DNA from: an uncultured Bacteroidales bacterium
GTDB taxonomy: Bacteria > Bacteroidota > Bacteroidia > Bacteroidales > Bacteroidaceae
Length of the DNA stretch: 64,000 bases
Assembly (NCBI GenBank): GCA_902779165.1
Contig: CACZAN010000014.1
Span: 37,066 to 101,065, forward strand
Reading direction: 5' to 3'
Under the pieces are notes generated by a model. The model ran no database searches, had not been told where the DNA came from, and saw only the letters and a program-made list of their open reading frames with translations. Position numbers and translations under genes: made by a program. Shown here piece after piece: positions 23,574 to 32,825 of this stretch. The first letter of the stretch is position 1. Every line of letters starts with the position of its first letter.

Positions 23574-24296
23574 CTACGGCAGGATGGTCTGATTCCTGAC
23601 GTGCTCGTAGTCCTCGGGGGTGTCGATTTCGTAGGAGTAGTAGTGGGTGGTATCCACCACGCGGAAGGTGTGGCCCTGGGGTATCAGACGCTCGAAGGCG
23701 CGCTCGTAGAAGACGTCGATGAGGTTCTCGCGGAGTATCATCTGGTCGAGTTCGCGGTAGAGGGCCTGGCTGTAGGCGGCACTCATCTTCTCGATGCCCA
23801 CAGACTCCCCGAGGGCATCCTCGGGCCGGCAGGTCTTGTTGATCTCGGTGATGTGGAGGTCGGCATCGACGATGACCTTGATTTCCTCCTCGCCGCACTT
23901 GTGGCAGTTGACGGCCAGGGCGGATTCAGGCTCCTGGGCGATGCGGGCAACGACGGCGGGATCGCAGAAGATGTCGCTGTCCATGAGCAGGAACTCCTTG
24001 CCTCGCACGACCTCGCCTGCCATCCAGAGGGAATAGATGTTGTTGTTGTGCTCGTAGTCGGCGTTATGAAGGAAATGGAAGTGGAGAGCGGAATAATGGG
24101 AGGTGAGGAAATCGCGGATCATGTCGGCGCGATAGCCGGTGACCACCACGAACTCGCTGATGCCTGCCTGACGCATGGCCTCGACGGTACGCTCCAACAG
24201 GGTGCGCCCTCCTACCGTGAGCAGGCACTTAGGCTGGGTATCTGTGAGCGGGCGCAGACGTTTTGCCATTCCCGCAGCCAAAATGACTCCAATCAT
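23574..24296 (-). CDS. CTP-type sugar/choline-phosphate nucleotidyltransferase
   Basis: The 240-residue protein is a GT-A-fold nucleotidyltransferase: MIGVILAAGMAKRLRPLTDT is the phosphate-binding loop, PKCLLTVGGRTLLERT binds substrate, and LLMDSDIFCDP has the metal-binding acids. It resembles LicC-type phosphocholine cytidylyltransferases and inositol-1-phosphate cytidylyltransferases. These join a phospho-alcohol to CMP. With an aminotransferase, a flippase-like protein and a CDP-alcohol phosphotransferase upstream in the same direction, it probably makes the CDP-activated head group which that enzyme uses. The identity of the phospho-alcohol is not visible from sequence. Confidence 0.75.
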   Translation of the reverse strand: MIGVILAAGMAKRLRPLTDTQPKCLLTVGGRTLLERTVEAMRQAGISEFVVVTGYRADMIRDFLTSHYSALHFHFLHNADYEHNNNIYSLWMAGEVVRGKEFLLMDSDIFCDPAVVARIAQEPESALAVNCHKCGEEEIKVIVDADLHITEINKTCRPEDALGESVGIEKMSAAYSQALYRELDQMILRENLIDVFYERAFERLIPQGHTFRVVDTTHYYSYEIDTPEDYEHVRNQTILP

Positions 24297-24313
24297 TGTA
24301 TTGCTTTTTGGGG

Positions 24314-24440
24314 GAAGTTATGCCGCTATGCGGCGGAAGTTAATGGAATTTATTGAAGTTTTGGAACTGTATTCTTCTGTGACCAGAGGTCACTTAACTT
24401 CTGTCGCGCAGCGACTTAACTCCTGCCGCGCAGCGGCTTA
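24314..24440. repeat. CGCGCAGCG-type hairpin repeats
   Basis: The gap between the nucleotidyltransferase and aminotransferase is filled with units of the form CTTAACTYCTGYCGCGCAGCG, plus GCCGCTATGCGGC and GGTCAC. They form small hairpins. Related sequence lies at 11104-11150. Confidence 0.6.
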
Positions 24441-24446
24441 ACTTCT

Positions 24447-25487
24447 TTAACTTCTATCTCTATACACTTTCAGTATTGTATCTACCACGGTCTGGGTCTG
24501 TTCCTTGCGCCCCAAGGTGATGCGGAGGCAGGATTCGAGGCCCTTGTCGGTCATGAACTTGATCTTGTAGTCCTGAACCTTCAGGGCAGCCATGAGGGCA
24601 TCCTTGATTTCTATGGGGTACTTGATGAGGATGAAGTTGGCGACGGACTTGTAGACCTTGAAGCCCGGCAGCTGGCCGAGTTCTTTCTTATAGAGCTGGC
24701 GCCCCCATTCCATATCGTCGGCCACCTGACGGTAGTGCTCGTCGCTGTCGAGAGCTGCCAGGGCCACAGCCTCGGAGAAGCGGTTGTAGCCGAGGTATTT
24801 GTTGACGTAGCTGAGGAACTGGTCGTGGCCCTTGCCGATGAATCCGAAGCCACAGCGCAGGCCGGGCAGCCCGTAGAACTTCGAGAGGGTGCGCGAGATG
24901 ATCAGGTTGCTGTATTTCTCCACCAGCGGAGCGATGTAGGCGGTATCGGTGGAGATGAAGCTGGCGTAGGCCTCGTCGATGAGCACCATCGTGTCCTCGG
25001 GGATATGCTCCATGATGCGTCCTATTTCGTCGGGCGTCAGGCCGTTGCCCGTGGGGTTGTTGGGCGACGCCAGCAGCAGCATGCGCGGATGCACGCGGTT
25101 GGTGTAGGCAATGACCTCGTCGATGTCGTAGGCGAAGGTGTCTGCCTGCTCGTGGAGGGGATACATCTCGAAGGTGCCTCCGCACTCGCTGGCCACGCGG
25201 TTGTAGTACCACCAGGAGAACTCGGGGATGAGGATCTTCTTGTTGTCGCCCAGCATCAGGAAGTAGTGGATGGCATTCTTCAGCATGTCCTCGCCGCCAT
25301 AGGTCAGCAGCACCTGTTCTTCGGGCACGCCGTAGATTTCGCTTACGCGGACGGAGATGACACTTTTCTTGCCCTCATCGTAGATACGGGTGTAGAAGCA
25401 GAGCGTTTTCGGGTCGAAGTTCTTTATGGCATCGACCACCTTCTGGCTCGGCTCGAAGTTGAATTCGTTTCTGTCGAGAAAATTCAT
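24447..25487 (-). CDS. HisC-like class I aminotransferase
   Basis: The 346-residue PLP enzyme shows fold-type I landmarks: LTYGGEDMLKNAIHYFL (cofactor phosphate region), LLASPNNPTGNGL, VLIDEAYASF with the PLP-ring Asp, SRTLSKFYGLPGLRCGF with the Schiff-base Lys in SKFYG, and SCLRITLGRKEQT with the carboxylate-binding Arg. It resembles histidinol-phosphate aminotransferase and the related CobD threonine-phosphate decarboxylase, but it is not in a his operon. It sits between a nucleotidyltransferase and membrane lipid genes, so it more likely makes an amino-alcohol or amino-phosphonate head-group precursor. Family is sure; the reaction is open. Confidence 0.8.
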   Translation of the reverse strand: MNFLDRNEFNFEPSQKVVDAIKNFDPKTLCFYTRIYDEGKKSVISVRVSEIYGVPEEQVLLTYGGEDMLKNAIHYFLMLGDNKKILIPEFSWWYYNRVASECGGTFEMYPLHEQADTFAYDIDEVIAYTNRVHPRMLLLASPNNPTGNGLTPDEIGRIMEHIPEDTMVLIDEAYASFISTDTAYIAPLVEKYSNLIISRTLSKFYGLPGLRCGFGFIGKGHDQFLSYVNKYLGYNRFSEAVALAALDSDEHYRQVADDMEWGRQLYKKELGQLPGFKVYKSVANFILIKYPIEIKDALMAALKVQDYKIKFMTDKGLESCLRITLGRKEQTQTVVDTILKVYRDRS

Positions 25488-25521
25488 AGTTCTATCTATT
25501 ATGTTGTTAATTCTTGCGTTG

Positions 25522-26562
25522 TTAATTCTTGTCTAATTTCATCAGCAGGAGTCCTATCAGGATCCAGAAAATCTCGCGCACACGGCAGATGATGCTCACG
25601 AAGATGCCGAAGGCTGCCGACAGGCCGAGAGCCGCGATGGAGAGCACGAAGCCGCCTTCCTGCACCCCCAACTGCATGGGCAGGAATCCGATGAGGTTGG
25701 CAAAGAGCGTCGTGAACGAGACGATGAGGAAACCGTGGAGGAACGTGAGCAACAGCCCCGAGAAGCCTCCGCCGCAGTCGATGCCGAAGAGCAGCAGCAT
25801 GAACATCACCTCGCTGCTCTGGATGACGCGCGAGAGGTATTCCAGCAGCAGGCTGTAGTAGAACGCCCGTTTGTCCTCGGCATGGAGGGCGGCAATCTGC
25901 TCGTCGATATTATGCAGGGCCTCGGCGTGTTTCTCCTGGAAGCGGCTGCTCCAGCCCTTCAGGCCGGGGATGTGGCCTATCCAGCGGATGACATTGGCGG
26001 CCAGCCCATTGCGGTAGCCTTTTGAGAAGAGGTAAAAGGCGACGAGGCAGAAGGCGATGACGATGCCCAGCAGGATGGCGATAGTGCGGTTGATGGGCAG
26101 GTCGCCGACAGCGGCCAGCGCCAGGTAGATGAAGATGCTGGAGAACCAGTACCAGAAATGGGCGAAGAAATGCATCATCGCATAGAGGATGACCGACGAG
26201 GTGGCACGCTGATTGCCGATGTCCTTCGACAGCTCCATGATGCGGTAGGGCTCGCCGCCCAGACCTCCCACGGGCGTAGCGTAGTTCAGGGCATAGCCGG
26301 TGATGGTCAGGCGGTAGATGCGCCAGAAGCTGATATGCCTGCCCTCTTCGCTCTTGCTGCAGATGATGGCGCGCCACGAGAGGGCGTTGATGGCATAGAT
26401 GATGATCCATACGCCCACGATGGGAATCAGCCAGTAGCCCGCATGGCAGATATACTGCCACAGCTCGACGAAGCTGACATCGAAGGTGAACAGCATCACC
26501 ACCACGGCAGCTAAGCCGAGGAAGAAGAACAGGTTATTCAGTTTTTGCTTCGTCCACTTCAT
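25522..26562 (-). CDS. LPG-synthase-TM-family flippase-like membrane protein (copy 1)
   Basis: A 346-residue polytopic membrane protein with 7-8 helices. It carries the family core YALNYATPVGGLGGEPYRIM and, near the end, LIGFLPMQLGVQEGGFVLS. This is the lysylphosphatidylglycerol synthase/AglD transmembrane family, whose members are thought to move or handle lipid-linked head groups; no aminoacyltransferase domain is attached. A paralogue sits at 38248-39246, with the same motif order and long identical runs (RATSSV, FWYW). It lies 12 bp after the CDP-alcohol phosphotransferase, so the two are surely co-translated. A role in translocating the product of that enzyme is an inference. Confidence 0.75.
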   Translation of the reverse strand: MKWTKQKLNNLFFFLGLAAVVVMLFTFDVSFVELWQYICHAGYWLIPIVGVWIIIYAINALSWRAIICSKSEEGRHISFWRIYRLTITGYALNYATPVGGLGGEPYRIMELSKDIGNQRATSSVILYAMMHFFAHFWYWFSSIFIYLALAAVGDLPINRTIAILLGIVIAFCLVAFYLFSKGYRNGLAANVIRWIGHIPGLKGWSSRFQEKHAEALHNIDEQIAALHAEDKRAFYYSLLLEYLSRVIQSSEVMFMLLLFGIDCGGGFSGLLLTFLHGFLIVSFTTLFANLIGFLPMQLGVQEGGFVLSIAALGLSAAFGIFVSIICRVREIFWILIGLLLMKLDKN

Positions 26563-26574
26563 GGGGTTACAGCA

Positions 26575-27555
26575 TTAAAGGGTGTCGGCAATCTGACGGG
26601 AGAAGTTCTCGTGGCGGCGCCGGACGTATTCCGTGAGCAGGCCCATGGCGACGATCTCGAACACGAAAGTCAGCACGGGCACATCGAGCAGACAGAACAC
26701 GAAGAACCAGAAGGAACGGAAGTTGAAGGTCAGCAGGCCATTCCACTTCATCAGCGCCAGGGAGTTGTCGTGGAACTGCCGGCGCGCCGCCTCCGGCATC
26801 TGATCCACGCCGCCATACTTCTCGCGCAAGGTGGCCATCAGCCGCTGGAACTGCGGCGTGGCCTTCTCCTGCTTCAAGGTATAGCCGATGTATGATTTCT
26901 GGAACGAACGCTCGTAGGCGGGCGTGTCTGCCGGCAACTGCTCGTAGATCTCGCGCTGGCGGGCGGAGTTGTCGAGCTCGCTGCCCTTCTCGCCCTTCAG
27001 GAAGAAGAGATGCACCTGGATATAATAGTCTGCAAGTCGCTGCTGGGCTCCCATGCCCTGGAAGCCGGAGACGATGGCTATGGCATACACCACCAAGGTG
27101 ACGATGAGGGCATTCTGCAGCGTGTCGGGGATGCCCAGCCAGGAGAATTCCAGCTCGTGGTGCAGATAGAAGCGCCACACCAGAGCATGGTAGATGGGGA
27201 TGAACCACGTGAAGCCTGCCAGCCCGTCGAGGATGCGACCTACATGGCTCTTCTTGCCCGTCAGACGGGCCAGCTGCCCGTCGGTGCAGTCGAAGAAATC
27301 GGCCCACATCAGCAGGAAGATGCCTATGAAGTTGTACAACAGCCCCAAGGCACCATCGTAGTAGAAACTGCCCTGGGCAAAGAACCACGCGCTACCCGCC
27401 CCAATGAACATCGAGGCAATGGTGACGGAGTTCGGATGTATATCGAAATGAGCGAAAAGACGAGCCAGCTGGAAGCAGAAGGGACGGATTACATGAAAGT
27501 CGAGCCAGTCCTCAGTCTCGGCGGATTTCAGCGTCTGATAATACTGTTCTGTCAT
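26575..27555 (-). CDS. CDP-alcohol phosphotransferase family protein (copy 1), altered signature
   Basis: The 326-residue membrane protein has the CDP-alcohol phosphotransferase signature DCTDGQLARLTGKKSHVG followed by RILDGLAGF. The first three Asp of D-x2-DG-x2-AR-x8-G-x3-D-x3-D are present, but the last position, normally the catalytic base Asp, is Gly. Such enzymes transfer a phospho-alcohol from CDP to a second alcohol to make phospholipids. The start at 27555 (MTEQYYQTLKS) is set by the -7 box at 27577-27584. It heads a unit with a flippase-like protein, an aminotransferase, a nucleotidyltransferase and probably crcB. The paralogue at 37324 has the same Gly. Activity with a shifted base, or a different chemistry, is possible. 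Confidence 0.75.
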   Translation of the reverse strand: MTEQYYQTLKSAETEDWLDFHVIRPFCFQLARLFAHFDIHPNSVTIASMFIGAGSAWFFAQGSFYYDGALGLLYNFIGIFLLMWADFFDCTDGQLARLTGKKSHVGRILDGLAGFTWFIPIYHALVWRFYLHHELEFSWLGIPDTLQNALIVTLVVYAIAIVSGFQGMGAQQRLADYYIQVHLFFLKGEKGSELDNSARQREIYEQLPADTPAYERSFQKSYIGYTLKQEKATPQFQRLMATLREKYGGVDQMPEAARRQFHDNSLALMKWNGLLTFNFRSFWFFVFCLLDVPVLTFVFEIVAMGLLTEYVRRRHENFSRQIADTL

Positions 27556-27576
27556 AGAATCGAAAACTTTGAACCG

Positions 27577-27607
27577 CAAAGATAAGGACAAAACTCTATA
27601 CGGCAAG
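27577..27607 (-). promoter_or_regulatory. Promoter of the copy-1 lipid head-group operon
   Basis: CAAAGATA (27577-27584) reads TATCTTTG on the minus strand. CAAG at 27604-27607 (CTTG) 19 nt upstream is a near-consensus -33 box. The leader is about 15 nt. The box lies within the longer open frame of the phosphotransferase, which fixes that gene's start at 27555. Confidence 0.55.
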
Positions 27608-27642
27608 CGATTTGTCCAAAACTTTAAACATGTTTAACAGTA

Positions 27643-30600
27643 TCAGCGGGAATAGAGAAGGTCTCCGCCGGAGGTCTGGCCGGCGGCATCGATGGCAATG
27701 GTGGTGCGCTGGCTGTTGTTGAAGAGACGCACGTGGGCGCGGCCGGAGGCATCGAGCTTCAGCTCGGGATTCCAGTAGAGGGTGCGACGGTAGTCCTTCT
27801 GTCCCTCGGCAGGGGGATTGCGCTGGTAGTCGGGATGATAGAAGTCTTCCTGATAGGCGAAGCCGTGGAGGATATAGCGGCGGTCGCGGTAGGTGACGCG
27901 CTGTCGCTGGTCGGGGAACCGGCGGATATCCAGGATGACCTCGGGCTGGTTGGACTGCTCATAGCGCTTGTCGCCCTCACGACGTGCGGAGTAGTCGGTA
28001 TAGATATAGATCTTGTCGATGTTCGTCAGCATGGTGAAGCGTATCTTGTCCAACGGTCCGTACCAATAGCTCTCGGGCTTGCCGTCGTAGTAGATGCGTG
28101 TGGGATAGTGGCGATGCATGCCCATATCGCTGATAAGGCTGCCGGTGACACCGACGAGGGAGGCATAGACACTCTGGCTGGGCATGATCAGGCCGGCATC
28201 CAGGCCGTTGTTCAGCGCGTCGTAGGCATCGATGACATAGGCAGGTTTGCTGAGGTCCACATGCCGCAGGCCTCCATGACGCATGCGAACGGTAATCTGC
28301 TCGAGGAGGTTGGTGCCGTCGGTGAGCAGGCGCGGCGAGAGGTAGGTAGTGTCGCGCAGGGGGGCATTGTGTACCTGGTAATAGGTGTAGGGCTTGATCC
28401 AACGGGGATAGGGGAAGTTCAGGCGGACGTAGTATTCTGGGGGCTCGGGGATGCGATGGGCCATGGCGTCGTATTCCGTAAAGTTGTCCACAGCCACCCA
28501 GACGTGCGGCTTGCGCCGACGGAGGCCGTCCCATTTGTTGTGCCATTTGGTGGTGTCGCTGGCACCTAAGAAGAACACACATTCCCCCTCGAAGCGCGGG
28601 AGGTCGATCTGGAAGCGACCCTGGCGGGTCTCGGCCTCGCCCACGAGGAAGTCGCGCTCGTCGTAGGGGTTGACGAACTCCGCATGCACGCGTACCTCTT
28701 TCTTCACGGTACCCATCTCGATAAACCTGCGGGCTGCCAGCTGGCGCTGACGACGCTGCTGCTCCTGATAACGGTTACTGGAGCTGAAACTGAGGACGTT
28801 ATAGTCCGTGTTCTCCCAGTCGTTGCCCTGAAGGGAATAGATGCCGTGCTGAGTATCGCTGATGGCTCCTATCTGACTACGGCGCTCGTAGATGGGGCTG
28901 AGGTTCCAGGCCATGTTGCGGCGGCTGAAGCCTGGCATGCCCAACGTGTAAGTGGTCGGATCCGTATTGGTGACTCCCGAGGGCCGACCGTCGGCATCGA
29001 AGAGGGGTGCAGATTGCTCGTCGGACAACGTAGGGGTGCGCTCGGTCATGAAGCGCTCATGGTCGGCAGCTACCTCATCGTGAATCTGGTCGCGCTCATA
29101 GTCCATGCTCCAATAGCGGTTCACGGTTCCGGATACCATCTGGGTGTGTTCGGCGGGATGGGTGATTTCCCACGAACCCTTGACGGCCATATCCTGCCAG
29201 TTGAAGCGTCGCCAGCCCTGGGTGAGCATCAGCAGGTCGAGGGCCCGGCGATGTTCCTCGTCGTCGCTCTCGAAGAAGTATTCGGGCTGGGGCACAAAGC
29301 CCTTGATCTCCGAGGCCAGCAGCATCTCGGTGAGGATGGTGCCGCTGTCGAAGGTGTTGTCGGCATGTACGGCATCGCGGACGGTAAGCGACACCGTCTG
29401 GTCGGGAACGAGGTGGGAGGAGGTGACATCGAAGTCGATAGGCTGGAACGGCTCATACTGTTCACGCGCACCCGTGACCATCAGCGTGGGCTGCGAGAGG
29501 TCGGGACGGGTGACAAAGAAGAGGCGGTCGGCATAGATATGGCCGATGGAGTCGAAGACGGTAACCTGATGGACGCCGACAGACCCACCTCCCTGCCCCT
29601 CTCTGTGATGGAGGGGAGTGAATTGAATTTGAGCGGCAGAGGTGCTACTTGCGTTAATCTCTTTAAAGAATTCGAGACGGCCCTCGCACATAACAGTAAC
29701 GCCAAGGGGCTGACGGGAGGCCTGGCCCTGGGCCGCGATGTCGAAGAGCCAGTCGCCGGTGGTGCTGTCGCGACGGACTTGGAGGGCTACTCCCTCGGCC
29801 TTCACGGGCTTGATGTCCTGCGCCACAGTCTCAGGTTCCTTGGCGTCGCGGGGCTGGTCGTAGGGTGTGAACACAGCTTTGTACTTCTCTCCTTCCTCGG
29901 GCGTGAAGACAAAGGTGCCGCGGCCTCGGTTCTCGGTGACAGCGGTGGCGAGGATCTGCTTCCCATGCAACAGCTGAAGGGTGCCCTCGCGCACCTCGCC
30001 TTCGCTGGTGGCTGCTTCGAAAGCCACACGGCAGGGGACTCCCGCCACGAGGTTTCCGCCCTCGGGGAAGAGCGAGAGGCGAAGCTCGGGGGCCTTCGGT
30101 TCATCCTTGAAATAACGGCGAAGGGGACGGAATGTCATATCGCGGTAGTAGTCGCCATCGACCTTGGGTTTGTCGTAAACGGGGAAGACTCGGGAGTAGA
30201 GCTTCTCGTAGTCGCGGAAGAAATCCTTGGCCATCGCCTTGTTGTAGAACCAGTATTCCGTACTCCAAACGTGGTAATGCTCGGTCTGACCCCAATTGAG
30301 CTGCCAGCGGGTGTAGGCGCGCAGCTCGAAGTAGCCGGAGTAAAGGGTGTCGGGCAAGGCGAAGAATCCGTGACCACGCCCGTCCTGCATCTCCACAAGC
30401 TTACGCTCGACGAGGTAGCCGTCGTGGTTCCAGAGCTCGCAGTAGAGCACGCGGCTGATGCGGCTGGGGCGGTCTTCGTTGGTGCGGCGGGTGTAGGCGG
30501 CAAACCAAATGGTGTCGCCGAGGAAATAGGAGGTGTTGTCCATGTGGATGAAGACCTTCTCCTGCGGTATCGACTGCCCGAAACGATCGAGGCGGTCGGC

Positions 30601-31908
30601 CAGACGTTCCAGGGGAGGAAGGGCTGCTTGTGCGGCAGCGATGCTGTCGAGGCGGGCCTGGGTGCGTTCTACGGTTCCCGAAGCTATCGCCGCTTCTTCC
30701 GCCGTACGCTTCACGACCTCGTTATTTGCCCAGAAAGTGCTGTCGTAACCGGCCTGAGAGATGCTGCTGAGCATATTCTCGCGGGCGCTGGTGATTCTCT
30801 TCTTCTGCTTGTGGGTCAGGTGTTTCTGCCCTTCAACATTAAAGAGAAGGGTGCGCGTCTGGAAATCACCGAACTGCGCCTTGGCAGAAAGGTCGGCCAC
30901 TTCAGGATATTTATGGTCGTAGCGGTAGTCGAGGTGGATATCAAAGGTCGCCGGAATGACGGTAGCGCTACGCAGCTCACCCTTGCCGAAGCGCAGCTTC
31001 AGGTTCTCTACCTGCCCGTCGAAGGCCAGGACGCTGAGCGTGAGGCGGTCGACATAGAGCACCCCCGTCATGATCGGCAGTTCGGTTACGGCATGTTCCT
31101 TCTGGCGGAACGTGAAGCGATAGAGGTGCTGGTCGTCGCCGTCCACCTGCTCCATGGTGATATCGTAGTAATGCTGGAGATAGCCTACGCCTGTGGACAG
31201 GGCACTCACCTCCTCCGATGACATCTCAAGGACATTTCCCCGAAGGTGGGGTCCATAACCGTCATAGACGCCATCGGGCAATGGCGTTATCAGGGAACGC
31301 CAGAACATGGCATCCTTCGTCAGAGGACCTATCTCCAGCAGGTGGTGGAGGTTCATGTCATCGATATTAGAACGGTTCCACGCAGCCTGATCCAATCGTC
31401 CATGACGTCCCGTGAGGAACTGCATGTTGCGCAGGTTGTTGGCCGAGAGGGCCGTGATGAACGCCTCCACGATATCCTGCTTCTGGGTGAATATCGAGGT
31501 CTGGCGATAGAAATACTGCGCCTGCTTGTAGCGTCGCTTGCCGTAGGACTTCTCCATCTTACGAGCCACCTGCACCAGGATGCCTTCCACCGCAGTTACG
31601 GTGACCTCAGAAAGCGTGGATGAGAGCAACTGCATCTTGATGACTGAGGGCAACTGTCCGGCTTGCAGCACGATGGACTGTCGGCCCACGCAGGTGATGC
31701 GTACCTCATCGGAAGAGTCGCAGCGGATGCTGAATTCCCCGTCGAAGTTCGTGAGGGTGTTGTTCTCCTCGGAAATATAGATGCCAACAAGCGGCAGCGT
31801 CTCCTCCGTATCTGCATCCACGATACGGGCGGTGAAGGTGGTGTCCTGGGCAAAACTGCCTGCCAAGCAGATGAGGGCCAAAAGAAGAAGAAGGGATAAG
31901 CGTTTCAT
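27643..31908 (-). CDS. Giant surface/periplasmic protein with CarboxypepD_reg-like and MG2-like domains
   Basis: A 1,421-residue protein with a signal peptide (MKRLSLLLLLALICLAGSFA). Residues about 25-105 form a carboxypeptidase-regulatory-like beta sandwich (ARIVDADTEETLPLVGIYIS, NFDGEFSIRC). A middle part begins with EKVFIHMDNTSYFLGDTIWF and continues with YSGYFELRAYTRW and LSLFPEGGNLVAGVPCRVAF, which is the MG2/alpha-2-macroglobulin-like pattern common in large Bacteroidetes envelope proteins. The end (LDASGRAHVRLFNNSQRTTI) is another beta sandwich. No protease or glycosidase site is evident. A small palindromic insert (PLHHREGQGGGSV, about 29588-29620) interrupts one domain in frame. The start was chosen from the signal peptide; the frame extends to 32004. 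Likely function: envelope scaffolding or export; uncertain. Confidence 0.65.
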   Translation of the reverse strand: MKRLSLLLLLALICLAGSFAQDTTFTARIVDADTEETLPLVGIYISEENNTLTNFDGEFSIRCDSSDEVRITCVGRQSIVLQAGQLPSVIKMQLLSSTLSEVTVTAVEGILVQVARKMEKSYGKRRYKQAQYFYRQTSIFTQKQDIVEAFITALSANNLRNMQFLTGRHGRLDQAAWNRSNIDDMNLHHLLEIGPLTKDAMFWRSLITPLPDGVYDGYGPHLRGNVLEMSSEEVSALSTGVGYLQHYYDITMEQVDGDDQHLYRFTFRQKEHAVTELPIMTGVLYVDRLTLSVLAFDGQVENLKLRFGKGELRSATVIPATFDIHLDYRYDHKYPEVADLSAKAQFGDFQTRTLLFNVEGQKHLTHKQKKRITSARENMLSSISQAGYDSTFWANNEVVKRTAEEAAIASGTVERTQARLDSIAAAQAALPPLERLADRLDRFGQSIPQEKVFIHMDNTSYFLGDTIWFAAYTRRTNEDRPSRISRVLYCELWNHDGYLVERKLVEMQDGRGHGFFALPDTLYSGYFELRAYTRWQLNWGQTEHYHVWSTEYWFYNKAMAKDFFRDYEKLYSRVFPVYDKPKVDGDYYRDMTFRPLRRYFKDEPKAPELRLSLFPEGGNLVAGVPCRVAFEAATSEGEVREGTLQLLHGKQILATAVTENRGRGTFVFTPEEGEKYKAVFTPYDQPRDAKEPETVAQDIKPVKAEGVALQVRRDSTTGDWLFDIAAQGQASRQPLGVTVMCEGRLEFFKEINASSTSAAQIQFTPLHHREGQGGGSVGVHQVTVFDSIGHIYADRLFFVTRPDLSQPTLMVTGAREQYEPFQPIDFDVTSSHLVPDQTVSLTVRDAVHADNTFDSGTILTEMLLASEIKGFVPQPEYFFESDDEEHRRALDLLMLTQGWRRFNWQDMAVKGSWEITHPAEHTQMVSGTVNRYWSMDYERDQIHDEVAADHERFMTERTPTLSDEQSAPLFDADGRPSGVTNTDPTTYTLGMPGFSRRNMAWNLSPIYERRSQIGAISDTQHGIYSLQGNDWENTDYNVLSFSSSNRYQEQQRRQRQLAARRFIEMGTVKKEVRVHAEFVNPYDERDFLVGEAETRQGRFQIDLPRFEGECVFFLGASDTTKWHNKWDGLRRRKPHVWVAVDNFTEYDAMAHRIPEPPEYYVRLNFPYPRWIKPYTYYQVHNAPLRDTTYLSPRLLTDGTNLLEQITVRMRHGGLRHVDLSKPAYVIDAYDALNNGLDAGLIMPSQSVYASLVGVTGSLISDMGMHRHYPTRIYYDGKPESYWYGPLDKIRFTMLTNIDKIYIYTDYSARREGDKRYEQSNQPEVILDIRRFPDQRQRVTYRDRRYILHGFAYQEDFYHPDYQRNPPAEGQKDYRRTLYWNPELKLDASGRAHVRLFNNSQRTTIAIDAAGQTSGGDLLYSR

Positions 31909-32000
31909 AGGGCGAAGTATTATCGGTTGGGAGGAATGGGAAGTTATGGAATTATTGATGGTATCTTGGGAAGAATGAGAGATGATGGGAAAGACGGGAA

Positions 32001-32798
32001 TCATGGAGAGAGGCGTTCTTGCAACATCTTCTGCTCTATCTTTGAGAAGCGCCGGAGCTCCTTGCGAGTGGGCTTGGGAGCGCGAGGAAGGGTGCGAAGG
32101 GAAGAAGAAGACCCATCTCCGACTCCTCTCTTTAGGGAGGGGAGAGGCTGCGCGCCGCCCTCTTTCAAGCCGGAGGACGCCCCTCCCTGACGGAAGGGGT
32201 CGGGGGAGGGCCTTTTTTGTCCTTTCCTCAACAGGAACGCCTGATGGGCGTTAAGTTTCCATTTCCACACCACATAATCGCGAAAGGCGGGCAACTGGCG
32301 GCTGATGGCAGCATACACGGAGTCTGAGGAGAGGAGGTCGGTGAGAGCGTTGACACGAAGGAGCTCCTCCATGTCGGCAGAGACGACGGCAGACTCATCG
32401 AAGCGCGGATTCAGCGTAGGAAGTTGCAAGGCACGCGCGCCACTATGGATACCCATCCAACGTCTGGAAGTTCCCTCGAAGACGATGTCCAGCAGGCGGG
32501 TGGTCTGCGGCAACGCCTCGAAGACGAGCACCAGCTCCTCACCCTGCTGTTCTATACGAAGGAGCGCGTGATGGCCGTCGGCTTCGTCTGAAGCATATGT
32601 CGCCGCAGGAATCTCCCACTCTAAAGGGTGGATCACGACACGCGTCTCCACTACCCCAAACTCCACGGCCACGAGTTTTTCTGCATCGTAGGCCGACAGC
32701 AGGGCTCGCGGCTGGAACATCTGCACATCGGGTCTCTTCTGGGCCCCAAGCTCAGATGTACACAGGAGTAGTGTTGCTATGATCAACGTGAGTCTCAT
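32001..32798 (-). CDS. Secreted hypothetical protein with repeat-derived insert
   Basis: The 265-residue protein has a signal peptide (MRLTLIIATLLLCTSELGAQ). I do not recognise the rest: a beta-rich part (VVIHPLEWEIPAATYASDEA, ELVLVFEALPQTTRLLDIVF), a helical part ending in YVVWKWKLNAHQAFLL, and a very basic C-terminus (APKPTRKELRRFSKIEQKML). Residues about 195-230 (RPSPDPFRQGG...RGVGDGSSS) are encoded by GC-rich palindromic repeat DNA and look like an in-frame insertion. It lies directly upstream of the giant MG2-like gene on the same strand, with about 90 bp between, and may work with it. Confidence 0.5.
   Translation of the reverse strand: MRLTLIIATLLLCTSELGAQKRPDVQMFQPRALLSAYDAEKLVAVEFGVVETRVVIHPLEWEIPAATYASDEADGHHALLRIEQQGEELVLVFEALPQTTRLLDIVFEGTSRRWMGIHSGARALQLPTLNPRFDESAVVSADMEELLRVNALTDLLSSDSVYAAISRQLPAFRDYVVWKWKLNAHQAFLLRKGQKRPSPDPFRQGGASSGLKEGGAQPLPSLKRGVGDGSSSSLRTLPRAPKPTRKELRRFSKIEQKMLQERLSP
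32111..32212. repeat. In-frame palindromic repeats in the secreted hypothetical gene
   Basis: CCTCTC...GGGGAGAGG (about 32124-32146) and GCCCCTCCC...GGGGGAGGGCC (about 32179-32212) are GC-rich hairpins of the same style as those in valS. The gene is open across both. Confidence 0.65.
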
Positions 32799-32825
32799 AT
32801 TCTTTTCAGGGGAGGGAGAATATCC

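Noticed and set aside
28684-31221. 845-codon plus-strand open frame
   Set aside because: It is antisense to the MG2-like gene, a result of GC-rich codon use; no signal peptide or family features.
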